NCBI GenBank assembly: GCA_949358305.1
Contig: OX442314.1
Coordinates: 35,273,608-35,337,607 of the forward strand
Length of the DNA: 64,000 nucleotides
Origin: Strigamia acuminata
Taxonomy: Eukaryota; Arthropoda; Chilopoda; Geophilomorpha; Linotaeniidae
Reading direction: 5' to 3'
Below are positions 1 through 11,067 of the stretch, piece after piece. Position 1 is the stretch's first letter; the number at the start of each line of letters is the position of its first letter. The position numbers were made by a program, and so were the translations under genes. The notes below the pieces were generated by a model. It was not told the origin of the DNA. It worked only from the letters and a program-made list of their open reading frames with translations, and ran no database searches.

Positions 1-360
1 ACCTTAATGGGTGAGGGTAAAATTCCCCGCTCAGAGAGCACATGGCCCAAATACTGGACCTCCGGTAGTACGAAGCTGCACTTGGGCAAGCTCAACTTTA
101 ACCCGGACGCCAATAACTTGTCGAAGACCACCTTAATCATAAGGTAGTGCAGGTCCAGCACAGCCGTGGCGATTAGGATGTCGTCCTGATAAACCAGGAC
201 GCCATCGAGACTGCCAAAAAGACCATCGACTATCCTCTGGAAGATACCAAAGGATGGAGCGGTGCCAAAAGGCAACCGGGTGACCGCCATGAGACCCTTG
301 TGGGTATTGACGGCCAGGGCAGAGGCCCGGGTCAACGGAAATTTGGTGTAGGAAAGAACA
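1..360 (-). pseudogene. Ty3/gypsy reverse transcriptase fragment
   Basis: Read on the minus strand, about 120 codons are open and run off the left edge. The frame shows NTHKGL, then RLPFGTAPSFGIFQR (the LPFG..AP..FQR block of RT), VYQDDIL in the place of the catalytic YxDD box, and KCSFVLPEVQYLGH (the K.F.....YLGH block). This is the palm and thumb of a gypsy RT of the type found in K02A2.6-like elements. Q at the second position of YxDD is unusual. No LTR or other pol part adjoins, so this is a truncated copy. The integrase piece near 9 kb could derive from the same family. Confidence 0.85.
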
Positions 361-1218
361 CTCTGTAGCTGTGTGACGTCAAAATGTCTATTGCAAGTTA
401 TTTCCAGTTTGCATCATTGTGCAGCCCTACTCACTGCCGCCTGCCTCCAACTCCAACAAATGCATTACTTCATTATTGTTAAAGAAAAAAAACCTTTCTA
501 CTAATTTTGCCTTGTTTGGTGTGATGGACATCGCATCCTGGTCATCAAAATACTTTTCTAGGCATGCATATACCGGTATGTCTTTTCTCTGTTTATCGGG
601 AATGCTTTCCATAACCACGTCAATTTTTTGAGATTTTTGTGGGCAATCTTATCTTAAACTTAAACCAGAGGCGGTCGATTTCGAGAATAGAAAAATAGAT
701 GAGTTTGGGTTTGAATTTTTTATCTCGAAAAGAAGTGCGAGGTAAATTGAGTCGTCAAAAGGTCGACTTTATTAATAATTTGCAATTTGAGCTTGCCATA
801 AATGTCTCGTAAAATGCCTCAAAAAATGGTTACCCAAAAACGGTAGCTTCAAAGTCGTGTCAGTTTTTCTATGCAAGTGAGTGCCGATAGAGTCATCACT
901 TTGTAGTGACCCTGACTTTACTTATTAAACTCACTATTATTAAACTAAAGCTAAGCAAAGTCACTACTGATTGCCATACCGGGTCTTACAAAAACTAAAT
1001 TAATTAAATCTATTATTCTCAAAAAGCTAATTCTGACTTATTAAATGAAAACAAGTTATTTTAAAATATGCCATCTAACACCAATGGTGCCAAACAAGAA
1101 ATTGATGATATCCCAAAAAATTTTGGACCACGACATTTTGAAATCGTGAAAATCGCTTGGCAGCAACTATGCGATTATCTACGAAAGTTTGGTTAATATC
1201 CAACTTTTTATTGTCTCT
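361..1218. other. Intergenic, no supported gene
   Basis: AT-rich DNA. A 63-residue minus-strand frame at 427-618 has no recognisable domain. It might be another gag scrap but I cannot support that. Confidence 0.5.
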
Positions 1219-1496
1219 TATTGGAATCCTTCTATCTCTTTCTATTTCTATTTCCACAATTTCTCCTGACTGTGCTTGTGTTGGGTTGCCATAGAATAGC
1301 TAGCATCTTTGGCAACTGCAATCAAGTGCAATGAACTGTTGTCTTTAATTGCACGGAGGTCTGCACTGTTGATTAATTTCCAAAATTCATCGGCGGGGTC
1401 GTTGCTCCCGTCAAGTTTGAGACATAGGCGGGGTCCCTAAATCCCAATTACAGTCGCAATGTGCTTAATTCTTCTTGCGTCCGTGTATTCCAACTT
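1219..1496 (-). repeat. Dispersed repeat block A1 with an open minus-strand frame
   Basis: A block of about 278 bases that returns almost unchanged at 6633-6912. Read on the minus strand from about 1440 downward, an open frame contains KLDGSNDPADEFWK and then a run of about 35 further residues without a stop. The second copy has a one-base length change in the same place and loses this frame. The look is that of a scrap of transposon protein; the family is not recognised. Confidence 0.6.
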
Positions 1497-1660
1497 TTTT
1501 CATCATATGATGAAAACATGACAAAAACAGACTTACCATGTTTACATTTATTTTTGAAATTTACGACGAGAGATATTGCACATTTTTGCACGGCTGAACC
1601 TTGGACTGCTATATATTTTTTAATGTTGTGGGATCTAAGCTTAGGTGTTACAAATGCAAT

Positions 1661-1996
1661 TCAGTGAGCATTTTTGAAAGCGTAATCAATTATTGATCCG
1701 CCAAGTTGAAATATGGCGGGGATGCTTAATCCAAGAAAGAGATTCAAATTTCCCCCAAAATCGCATATGAAAGATATAACAGTGTAACTGTAATACTCTT
1801 CAATTTCTTCGATCACATTGTCGTCAAAGTGTATGGATAAGCTCGATTCGTTGGATTCCTCAGTCATTTTCAAGTGATCAGTGTACAAAACTTCATCACA
1901 TATTTTAGGACAATTACATCGTGTCCAATTAAAAGAAATGGCCAAATCATTCATTTGGTTGTAAGCTTCAAACGAATCCTTTTCATTCGTGCACAA
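1661..1996 (-). pseudogene. DEG/ENaC (ASC-family) sodium channel C-terminal fragment
   Basis: The frame of about 110 residues carries CNCPKIC followed by a Tyr, as in the last cysteine-rich part of the extracellular domain of degenerin/epithelial sodium channels. It then has a gap and FGGNLNLFLGLSI, matching the conserved start of the second membrane helix (usually .GG..GL..G.S). In that family this helix lines the amiloride-sensitive pore. Only the 3' portion is visible and the 5' limit has no convincing start codon, so it may be a last exon or a carried-off exon. It lies between two repeat blocks that both recur near 7 kb, which favours a relic over a working gene. Confidence 0.7.
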
Positions 1997-1998
1997 TG

Positions 1999-2250
1999 GG
2001 ATTTAATCTTTTGATTTCCTCAGCTATGGCTTGAACTAATAAAAACACATTAAACATTCCACTTCACTTTAGCGACGCTGTTTTTTGGAGAGCCGCATCT
2101 TGACATCGAAAGAGCCGCAGGTTGCCGACCCCTGGGTTAACCCCAATGCCTCTTTACTTTATCTTAAAATTTGTATATTTAGCTACAAGAGTGAAAAGTC
2201 TAAAAGAAAAACCTCATTGACATGCTTACTGGTTTCCACTATAATAATTC
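1999..2250. repeat. Dispersed repeat block A2 with a hAT-type terminus
   Basis: This block recurs at 7768-7954 with a deletion of about 45 bases. Around 2092-2134 the strand reads GAGCCGCAGGTTGCCGACCC then CTG; on the minus strand this is the CAGGGGTCGGCAACC terminus typical of many hAT elements. Only one terminus is visible here. The rest of the block has no clear coding capacity. Confidence 0.6.
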
Positions 2251-2312
2251 GACTTAATTGCTTTCTTGTCTTTTCCTTATCTAAATGATCACTTGGAAAA
2301 CGTTTACGTTAT

Positions 2313-2480
2313 ATAACTAATTAATTGATGACTCTTTCTCGTTCCTTTACTAATACAGACTTGTCAAGCATGGTATATCTTCCGTGCAAGATTTCTTACA
2401 CAAAACATTTCCCTTGCTCTGTTCTAATTATTTGCAAGTGATTATAATCAGGATAGAGTCCAACAGGTCCCCTATTACAT
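2313..2480. repeat. Dispersed repeat block A3
   Basis: A module containing GACTTGTCAAGCATGGTAT and a following stretch that on the minus strand encodes GLYPDYNHLQIIRTEQGK. Related copies sit at 5795-5860, 7362-7420, 8177-8330 and 8600-8670. Several carry the same GPVGLY..NHL peptide in one minus-strand frame, so the module was once coding. I do not recognise the protein. Confidence 0.6.
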
Positions 2481-2617
2481 CCAAAATCCAAAATCGTCAA
2501 CAGATTTGAGGACTTAGTCCCATGCAACCGATAAAACCGAGTGACCATCACTGGAGGAAACTTTCTTAACACATCAGGTGCCAAAAGAAAGCCTGCTGTT
2601 TGCACAGGGACACTCGA

Positions 2618-3040
2618 CTATTCAAGCAAACGAATGGCTGTAGACTCCTTTGTAAGCTGTGTTTTCACTGCCTTGACCGGATGCACCTCGGTGACCGGTT
2701 TCATGTCCCTAATGGACTTAAGCAAGGCTGCTCTTTGCGCCTTATCGTCTCCATAGCTGCGGATCAACTCGTTCCGGGCCAAGCCGTAAGAGCCGTCCAC
2801 TAGCGGAAACGTGGAGATCAGCGTCGCTGCTTCCCCTGCGCACAAGGCTTGCAGATACTGCAGCTTTTCTACCTCTGACAGGTCAGCATTTGTGTGCACA
2901 GCTGAATCGAAACTGTTTAAAAAAGGCCGAAATTGCACCACTTCCCCACTAAACTTTTGCATCTCAAGTTTAGGGAGCTTCGCATTGCGGTTCTTTCGCG
3001 TCAATTGCGAGAGACCACCTGCTCCAGACCCAATGGTCAA
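2618..3040 (-). pseudogene. BEL/Pao gag fragment (DUF1759-like)
   Basis: A minus-strand frame contains LPKLEMQKFSGEVVQF, then FLNSFDSAVHTNADLSEVEK, YLQALCAGEAATLI and a stretch of alternating charge. This is the order of the DUF1759 domain of BEL/Pao retrotransposon gag proteins (LPKL.LPKF.G....W..F...F...VH....LS...KF.YL...L.GEA). It is truncated after about 140 residues. The same open frame continues upstream into envelope-derived sequence, so the junction at about 3040-3120 joins two different retroelement pieces. Confidence 0.75.
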
Positions 3041-3119
3041 ATTCTGACTCGCATTGGCGGACAATGTGGAAGCGTTCACCGGGCTCGCTGACCAGTGCGC
3101 CACAAAACGTTGTGCCACT

Positions 3120-3960
3120 TGGTAGAAATCAAATATCATAATACAAGCTAAATTTGAATCATCCATTTTAACTGGTAAATTTAAAAAATGAAAAAGCGTA
3201 AAAGTTAAATTATTAGAACTCAATGGAACACGAATAAACAATCTTAATTTTCCTGGTAAAGCAGTAGGAATCACAACACACAATTGATAAAAACGATAAA
3301 TTGTATCCTTTTGCAATGGTAGAACATAAGATAACCCGATTGGTAACTTATTTCTAATTTGGTGAAGCATATTATACAATTTCCTAGTGGTAAAAAATAC
3401 AAACTCAAGCTTCTTTTAGCAGTTTCCCCTAAAACTTCTGTAAGAGCAGCAACTTCTACTCTTACACCCATCATATGCTAATTGTAATAGCGTCTCAAAA
3501 TAGCATCGTAAGCATTATTAAGCTCAAAAATCTGTAAACCCTTTCTTAACTCTCCAACAGCATCTTGTAGCTGCTTCATCTGTTGTTCTTGTTCTTGAAA
3601 TCCTTGTACCAAATGATCCATCAATGTGGTCTGTTCATCCAAAATGTGTAACATTTGCTTTGAAGTCTCCTTTAAGGCATCAACTCTCTTATTTAACTGA
3701 GTAATATCCTCGTCTTCCGCTACTCCAAATAGAAATTTCAAGGCTTTCCTCCAATGTCACTGAGTCCTGTCTTGTTTCTATTGGTTTCACGGGTAATCAG
3801 CAACATTACACCACTATGAATGTCTCTGATTTCATCTGTTACTAACTGAATGTTTTGTTTCATATCTTCAAATTCTAATTGCATAGGGGCAATGATAGCT
3901 TTCCAGTCTTCCTCCTGTTCAAGAGCTGGCAACACAGGTTGTCCGCTTATATCCAACAAT
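3120..3960 (-). pseudogene. Errantivirus/baculovirus F-type envelope remnant
   Basis: Two overlapping minus-strand frames (3738-3959 and 3478-3741) and a third (about 3120-3379) read like successive parts of an insect retrovirus-type envelope fusion protein. First comes a region ending in a cleavage-site-like RNKTGLSDIGG. Next is LKFLFG.AEDEDI followed by a long coiled coil rich in Gln and Leu (3490-3720). Last is a downstream part with RNKLPIGLSYVLPL. In the family this protein mediates membrane fusion. Here it is broken by at least two frame changes and lacks the membrane anchor, so it is a dead relic. Identification rests on motif order only. Confidence 0.6.
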
Positions 3961-5030
3961 CATCAACCTCAGGAACTTCTTCCAGCTCTACTTGTGGTTG
4001 CTCTTGATATACTCTTTGGGCTTGGTCAGAATTGTCTTCTGCCTGTGCCTCTTTATTATCTACAAATTTACAATTTATTGGAAATATTAGATTTCACTTT
4101 TAGGATTTACTACTAATTTCCAAAAGTGTGGAAATGTATAAATATTTGCAACAGATTTCCAACTAATTTTCTCATAATAGGAAATTTGAATTTTCCAAAT
4201 TGATTTCCAACTTAGAAATGTTTGGAAATTTACTTTTGTTTCCAGTGTCTCTGACACTGACTTGTGCTTTTTTGTAGCGCGGCCTGGTAGGAACAACTGT
4301 TATTTTATTAGCTTATGTAATTTTCTACCAATAGTGATGCTTTCCGTCGGCATAGCAACAGTGACGTGTTTTGTGTTGTTATCATTCCTTTTCGCGCTTT
4401 CAGCCGTTGTTTTCTATCGGGTTCGTGCATTTTCGCAATTCGCAATTTCTATTTGTTTTTCGATCGTATTCATGAAGAATTGTATCGATGTATGACCCAG
4501 GATTCAGGTTGGATTTTGAGTCGAAGGTTTGAATTTTGGTTAATATTTCTTGGTCACGCCTATCAGTGTATTTGGATTTCATTTTAGGCCTAATCTTAAT
4601 TCGGATTGAAATATTTGTTAATGTGTAGGCTGTGAATTTACAATAGGTTCAGAAAATAACTCTTGATTTGTGTAATTTCAATTTCACGGCGCAAATTTTA
4701 ATCGATTCGTTTGATGGTAAAAATGTTCCATTTTTGTCCGATGTTTCCGTTGGCTACGTTGACGGCAAGTTGATATTACAATACTAGTGAAAACTGTTTT
4801 CTTTTTCATCTAACTGGTGCTTTTTTTTCTATTTTTTTCGTTCGTGATTTGTAAAGGCGCACACCTTGTGAGAGGAGGTGGTTTTGTTGGTGTGAAATGA
4901 ATGATCCCATGATTGCGCTTTCCAACTTCCTATTTTGCGTCTTGCTCGACCAATTTCAATCCTATTTTTCGTTTTTCTCTCGTTTTCTCATTTAAAAAAA
5001 AGTGATTTGGGGGCAGCAAATCCAACTCTC
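3961..5030. repeat. AT-rich repeats, no gene
   Basis: 4087-4260 repeats TTTCCAA-type words in both directions. 4430-4570 is a repeat unit present again at 5650-5790 (shared core TTGTATCGATGTATGACC and GATTCAGGTTGGATTTTG). No coding frame is supported. Confidence 0.5.
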
Positions 5031-5338
5031 TATACTCTGGTTCGACTCAAGAGTATGTCCTTCTAAGAGCCGCATTACTCCTAACTCAAGTTTTATTACT
5101 ACCACTAGGAGAAGTAGTTTTTATTTTTATTATGATTTGTGATTGTTATTACCATTTAAGTTGATATAATTTTGATTATTTTTATACATAAATGTTACTT
5201 CCTTGTAAGAAATAAAGTTCTATGGACATATGAATGAAAAACTCATGTTTGTTATGGTGTTTCGGTCTACATTTATGGATCACTACACCAGTGATGCGGC
5301 TCTTAGAAGGGCATACTCTTGAGTCGAACCAGAGTATA
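5031..5338. mobile_element. Short TIR element (MITE), 308 bp
   Basis: The ends are inverted copies of about 48 bases with one difference. They start TATACTCTGGTTCGACTC on the left and close with the reverse complement on the right. A TA dinucleotide stands at each outer end, as in Tc1/mariner-type insertions. No coding capacity. The first nine bases of the terminus (TATACTCTG) are shared with the larger element at 26820-28393, so both may use the same transposase. Confidence 0.8.
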
Positions 5339-6632
5339 CCTCCTCGTGGTTGCCCCCGGACCCTGGCCGTCGTTCCAGTGGTACTGAATGAGAGCTCTGG
5401 TATTGGAATTTGGATTCTTATTTTTGTTCCAATTCTTGAAACTACTGGTTTGAAGTTTCCATGTTCTTTTCCAATCTCAATCTCTCTTTTTGTGGATTTT
5501 GTGCAAAAATTTGACTAATGATTTGGCTTCTGTAAGACATTCGATTTCGTCCACTATAGCTAACAACACAGTCGTCTAATTCCATTTGCAGACTTGCTAC
5601 AATTACATGCTTCTAAAAAGGAAAAAAATTAGAAATTTTGCAATCACATCGATATTCGTAATTTCCATTCGTTTTTCGGTTGCATTCGTGCAGAATTGTA
5701 TCGATGTATGACCAAGGAGTTGGATTCAGGTTGGATTTTGTGTGGATGGTTCAATTTTTTATTAATATTTCACGAATCGGTGTATTTGGAATCCATCAAG
5801 CATGGTACTGTCTATCTTCCGTGCAAGATTTCTTATACAAAACTTTTCCCTTGCTCTAAAATGGAGGTAAAATCTTTTTTCTTTCAATAGCTGATGGAAA
5901 TCGGTTCCATGCCCTTCTGTGTTGATCCTTTGCTGCTTTTTTTAAGTCATTCCAAAGTCGATGCCTTTGACTGTGATTGAATGATATTCGATTTTGCTTT
6001 TCCCCTTTCCTTCCTCTTCTTTAATGCTTTTTTTGAAGGTTCTGGGTCTAGTCCGCGAGGCATGTTCTGTTAAACGTGAAAAGCTTGCCTGTTGATACCG
6101 GAAACGGCGGACGAAAACAACGCGATGGAAAGTTCAAACACGCGACGGTGATAATTTCAGCCAATGGCAGTGTTTTCTGAAGTTAAAAAACTACTACTAC
6201 TACTACTACTTCTACTACTACTTGTTCTACTATTGCCTTTCTGATACAAACCCCCAATACTGTACTGGCCGGGTTGGGTACCCGGAACTTCCCGGTGCCC
6301 GGTCCTAAATTTCTTTCCAGTCCAGCACTGAAATTATGTCAATGTATATTGTTTATGAAAAGAAAACCTCTCTGTGTGCCCTGAATCTGTTGGGTACGTA
6401 GCTTTTTACGTGTGATGTGATTGATATAACAAACTGATGGTTCTATCTTTATTGCTGAAAAGTTCCTCAGGATTCGTGAATATTTTCAAGAAAGCCTCCA
6501 CCTCAAAATCTTTTCTGTGTGTAGTCGTTTATTGGCGGCTGTTTGAGAATTGTCACGTTTTAACCACTCTATCACTTTGGCCTTCGAGTCAACTTGGTCA
6601 TTTATTTCTTCCACATTAGATTTCCAACTTTC
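5339..6632. other. Repeat-rich intergenic DNA, no gene
   Basis: Holds the second copy of the 4430-type repeat (5650-5790), one A3 module (5795-5860) and a CTA microsatellite (about 6187-6222). No coding frame is supported. Confidence 0.5.
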
Positions 6633-6912
6633 TTATTGGAATCCTTTTATCTCTTTCTCTTGACTATTTCCACAATTTCTCCTGACTGTGCTTGTGTTGG
6701 GTTGCCGTAGAATAGCTAGCATCTTTGGCAACTGCAATGAAGTGCAATGAAGTGTTTGTCTTTAATTGCACGGAGGTCTGCACTATTGATTAATTTCCAA
6801 AATTCATCGGCGGGGTCGTTGCTCCCGTCAAGTTTGAGACATAGGCGGGGTCCCTAAATCCCAATTACAGTCGCAATGTGCTTAATTCTTCTTGCGTCCG
6901 TGTATTCCAACT
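6633..6912 (-). repeat. Dispersed repeat block B1 (second copy of A1)
   Basis: Nearly identical to 1219-1496. Compared with that copy it carries a one-base length change within the former coding frame and a few substitutions. Confidence 0.75.
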
Positions 6913-6996
6913 TCATACCAAGTATGAATGAATTACGACCCACAACTTCGTGCTCGACAAAACAAATATCGTTAAGTAAAAAATTTAAAATAGATT

Positions 6997-7341
6997 TTAC
7001 CTGCTTAAAACAGTCGATAGGCGCAGCAGTGGCCTTCGTCGCCTCTGAATAACTTGGCCAGTCAAATCTGTTAAGTTCAATTGTGATTGGCGCTCTGGTG
7101 AAATTAAAAATGGTATATTTTCACGACATACATGGCATTTTAGCTGTACGTCAACTTCGACTGCCCTCTTTGCACACGCTGCACAAACCATGTGCCCACA
7201 CTTGTAAGGTATATTGCTTACTTTATCTACTTTATCCAAATAAAATAAATACCCAAACCTGATCACATACATGTGGTACATCTTTTTAAGATTGGACAAT
7301 AATTTTCCTTTGTCCTCGACAAAAGGTGACATACTTGGCAT
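6997..7341 (-). pseudogene. RING-finger-like fragment
   Basis: A minus-strand frame of about 114 residues holds YKCGHMVCAACAKRAVEV followed by LKCHVCRENI. This is the C.H..C..C....C..C half of a C3HC4 RING, the zinc-binding domain of many E3 ubiquitin ligases. The first two-cysteine loop is missing from this frame, so the domain is incomplete unless an unseen exon supplies it. Part of the coding stretch recurs at about 29526-29586, outside any gene context, so it travels as a dispersed repeat. Confidence 0.5.
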
Positions 7342-7538
7342 ACTTGGTCTCTAATATAATACAGACTTGTCAAGCATGGTGTATCTTCCGTGCCAGATTT
7401 CTTCTACAAAACTTTTCCACATTATTTTTTTCTGCTGATGTATTGACAAGCATAACATACTTGCCCTTGGTATATTATCCAAACTCCGATTTGTTCCTAA
7501 AAAGAGGCAGACTCCAAAACCAAGCTGTACCTACTTAA

Positions 7539-7745
7539 TTAACAATAAATTGATAATTTTTTTCTTACCCTCTGCACGAATGTTTCTGCCAAACACTCCA
7601 TCTTATCCAGACTAAGTGTTTTGGTATGGGGTGGAAGCATACGCACAAGCTGTATTCCATTTTGTAGCTTTATGCAATCTTCCTGAGCAAAATTCTTGAA
7701 CTGGCAGGCAGCTAACGACCAATTCGCTAGGTCTTCAGTACACAA
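7539..7745 (-). pseudogene. Unrecognised short reading frame
   Basis: 68 residues with LANWSLAACQFKNFAQEDC and a basic end (RVRKK). It lies between the RING fragment and block B2. Composition looks protein-like, but no family is recognised and no start or splice sites are convincing. Confidence 0.25.
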
Positions 7746-7767
7746 GTAGGAGCATTATAGCTGCCGA

Positions 7768-8330
7768 CATTTAATCTTTTGATTTCCTCAGTTATGGCTT
7801 GAACTAATAAAAACACATTAAACATTCCACTTCACTTTAGCGAAGGTTGCCGACCCCTGGGTTAACCCCAATGCCTCTATACTTAAAATTTGTATATTTA
7901 GCTACAAGAGTGAAAAGTCTAAAAGAAAAACCTCATTGACATGCTTACTGGTTTCCGGTCAAATAAAGTTGGCGATACTTTATCTTTCCTGGTTACTTAC
8001 TTTCTTCCTCCTGAACACTCCCCTCGTGAACACTCCGAGTTTCCTTTCGTTACAAGTTGCCATTTTGTCGGCGATCGACTGCAAAATCTGCAAATATTAA
8101 TTAGCAAAGATTGGTTCACTTCTTGAAATTCAATTACAAACATGTAAATTATTTTAATAAGCATGGTTTCATATATAACTGATTAATTGATGACTCTTTC
8201 TCGTTCCTTTACTAATACAGACTTGTCAAGCATATGGTATATCTTCCGTGCAAGATTTCTTATACAAAACGTTTCTAATTATGTGCAAGTGATTATAATC
8301 AGGATAGAGTCCAACAGGTCCCCCATTAAT
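7768..8330. repeat. Dispersed repeat blocks B2 and B3
   Basis: 7768-7954 repeats 1999-2245, including the hAT-type GGTTGCCGACCCCTG end. 8177-8330 repeats 2313-2480. Together with B1 they repeat the order of A1-A2-A3 about 5.4-5.9 kb away, with different sequence between the blocks. Confidence 0.7.
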
Positions 8331-8872
8331 CCAATGATTTTTGGCATGCTCTGCTATCATCTCGTCAAAAAGTAGTTTTAACTGTGGTTTTAATTGTTGC
8401 ACTACTTGTCTGGCAATTTCCGCTCCCATTTCCTGTCGCTGGTATTGGTTTATCCACACCACTTTCTGCATTTGGCAACTAGATATACAAAACCAATTAT
8501 TACTTCATAACATAAAACTGTTAGCATTCCTTCTTCAGATCTGTTCTTCACACATGTTCGATTCTACCTGGACTCCTCATTCAGGGATTTAAATATGCAT
8601 CCCATTTCCCTTGCTCTGTTCTAATTATTTGCAAGTGATTATAGAGTCCAACAGGTCCCCTATTACATCCTTTGATTTTTGCTAAGTTGGCAAACTCCTT
8701 TGCTACTAGCAAATGTCTTATGACGCAGTCACTCAGACCGGTGCGAGCTTGGCCCATGTTTTTTCTTTCAACCCAATCGTCCAATTGGTTGCAGTACGCC
8801 TGAACAAAACATAATACCCCGATTCTCACTACCACCAATTAAGCTGCAGTGGCCGTCTTTGTCGCGTGTGCT

Positions 8873-9410
8873 TCAATCCACCCCGAATAGGCATCGGCCC
8901 ACTATTGGTCCCGCGAAATCGATGTGGACCCTCGCCCAGAGCACCTCAGCCCTCGGCCAGGAGATGGGCGTCAAATGTGGCGGTGCCGACCTGTTCTGAG
9001 CACAAAGCTCACATGCTTGTACAAACTTATCAATTTCAATTGAAATCCCTGGCCACCACACGACGCTTCTGGCCCGCTTCTTCATGGCGACCACACCAGG
9101 GTGGCCCTCGTGTAGTAATTTCATCATTCGTCCCCGCAAAGACTTGGGTATCACCACCTTCTGGCCCCACACAAGAACCCCAGCCATCAGGCTCAACTCG
9201 TCAAACTTTTCCCCAAATATTTTCTGATCTGGATGGGTCAATAACTTGTCTTTATCCCCAGTCTTAACTATCTGAATTACTTCTTTCAGTGTTTCGTCTT
9301 GGATTGATTCCAACGTTACCTCTCTTGGAAACAGTAGATCTTCTCGTTGTAATTCAACTAGAAACAGTGGGTATTCTTCTACCTCGCTACCGGAATCACC
9401 TGATCGATTA
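8873..9410 (-). pseudogene. Gypsy integrase N-terminal fragment (H2C2 zinc finger)
   Basis: The minus-strand frame continues from about 9410 (EYPLFLVELQRE) into the end of the RNase H linker. It then shows KLLHEGHPGVVAMKKRAR, WWPGI and CELCAQNR: together the H..H..C..C zinc domain of retroviral-type integrases, which precedes the catalytic core. The core itself starts (HIDFAGP) and breaks off at about 8873. The relatives I recognise are K02A2.6-like gypsy elements. Truncated and therefore inactive. Confidence 0.85.
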
Positions 9411-9429
9411 TGGCGCGGTTTTAGACGAA

Positions 9430-9545
9430 AAGTTACACTGCTGGGCCATCACGCGAAGATCAGCTATAAATTTTTCGACCAATTCTCCCTCTTGTCGATG
9501 CTTCGCGCCTAGTTTCTATCTCGCCATATAAGGCGTATCGACAGA
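9430..9545 (-). pseudogene. Gypsy gag fragment
   Basis: On the minus strand the words QEGELVEKFIADLR and QQCNF match the conserved part of gypsy gag (..EGE.V..FV..LR.LA..C.F). A stop codon interrupts it just upstream. It abuts the integrase fragment, so an internal deletion removed most of pol. Confidence 0.65.
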
Positions 9546-9635
9546 ATTGTAGTGGGTGTCAACAGCTTCCATAATATCCTTTACTGGCATCTTGGCCACG
9601 TCCTTCGGGGCAGCGAGTGGTTTTATACGATCGTA

Positions 9636-9675
9636 TAACCCACCTTCTACCTTCTACCTTCTACCTTCTACTGTA
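9636..9675 (+). repeat. CCTTCTA heptamer microsatellite
   Basis: Four or five consecutive copies of TACCTTC. Confidence 0.85.
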
Positions 9676-10515
9676 TCTTCTTTGTAAATTTCTGGATTAG
9701 GTAATCTTCTTCGCTACCTTCAATAAACCTTCTGTTATCTTCGCCTGGATATTTGTCTTTGTCGTCCAAACTATGAAAAATTGCATAATATACTTGCCCT
9801 TGGTTTATTATCGAAGAAAGGAATCCAAACTCAGATTTGTTTCTAAAAAGAGGCAGACTCCAAAACCAAGCTGTACGTGCTTTTTATTTTGTACTCCAAT
9901 TCCAAAAATATCTTTTCATTAACTTTTGATTAGCTGGTTTGTTCTGTGTTGGTTTCCAATGTGGCCACCAATCATAAAAATTAGGCTTTTATGACCGACA
10001 ACGCGTGAAACGGTCGTGGAACGATATCCCTGTTTACTGTGTGTAAATTGTACACTTTGTAAACCTGTTGGCATTATAAACCTAAATTACAAAAAGGGTG
10101 TGCCGTTAGCTTCAATACATCAACCTAAAAATAAAATATAAAAATAAAAACAAAAAATGAAAAATAAAAAGCAATTTTTTTTCTGCTGTTTCCTAACCAT
10201 TTTTGAAAACTTTAGAAACAGAAAAAAAATTGATTAAAATTAAAATTATTTCTTTTTAAGCCTGTAACCTACGTACCTTTAATTTGATGTTCAAATTCGA
10301 CCATTACTTTTTCTGCATAAAAGCAGAAATTCAACTCTTTTGGCATTCTTCGAATTCCCTTGGTTCTTGTAAAACTCTTAATGTGTTCTTCAACTTTTTG
10401 GTCTCTGATTCTGCAATTGATTTACGTATTAATTTTATTCTTCTTACAGTTACAAGTTGTACCAAGTGGCCCAATCATAAGGGGTATCTCAAAACACTGT
10501 TCAATGAAATATATA

Positions 10516-10815
10516 TTAATCATCTCCATCAAATGGAATTTTCCACAAGTTATTAAGAAATCGTGTAATAGGCTGGAGATTAAATTTAAATCCTTCCATA
10601 ACGTCTTGCAAATCCCTTTCGTGCGCATTGCGATATCTATTGTAGAAGTACGTTTTGACATGTCGTTTAAACGACGGGGTTACAGGTTGTGACTCGAAAT
10701 GTCGCCACGTCACTTGCCAACAAGAGCTCCTCCCGCTCAAGTTCAACCAAAAACAGCGGCCACTCCTCTATCTCCTCACGCGACTCTTTAATTGGCACTG
10801 CTGTCCTCCCAATTG
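10516..10815 (-). pseudogene. Degraded gypsy pol scrap
   Basis: Around 10735-10800 the minus strand reads EEWPLFLVELERE, close to the EYPLFLVELQRE stretch that leads the 9.4-kb integrase fragment. The adjoining 76-residue frame (10516-10746) is not recognised. This appears to be a second, more decayed copy of the same element. Confidence 0.4.
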
Positions 10816-11067
10816 TATTTTCTATATTTGATTTTAAAAAAATAATTTAAATGAAAAGTAATACAAATCTTACACAGTTTGCCCTTTCCCATAAATAGTT
10901 TTAGCAGTAAGCAAACTTACAAATTGCAATCTGCGTGTAAAAATGCATTTTTTCGTGTCATTTTAATGCAAAATTGTCAGTACGAAACTAAACGGCGCAT
11001 GATTTGCCACTTACAAACCGTAAATGGAACGATTCCCAGACGTATCCACAACGTACGACTATACTCC

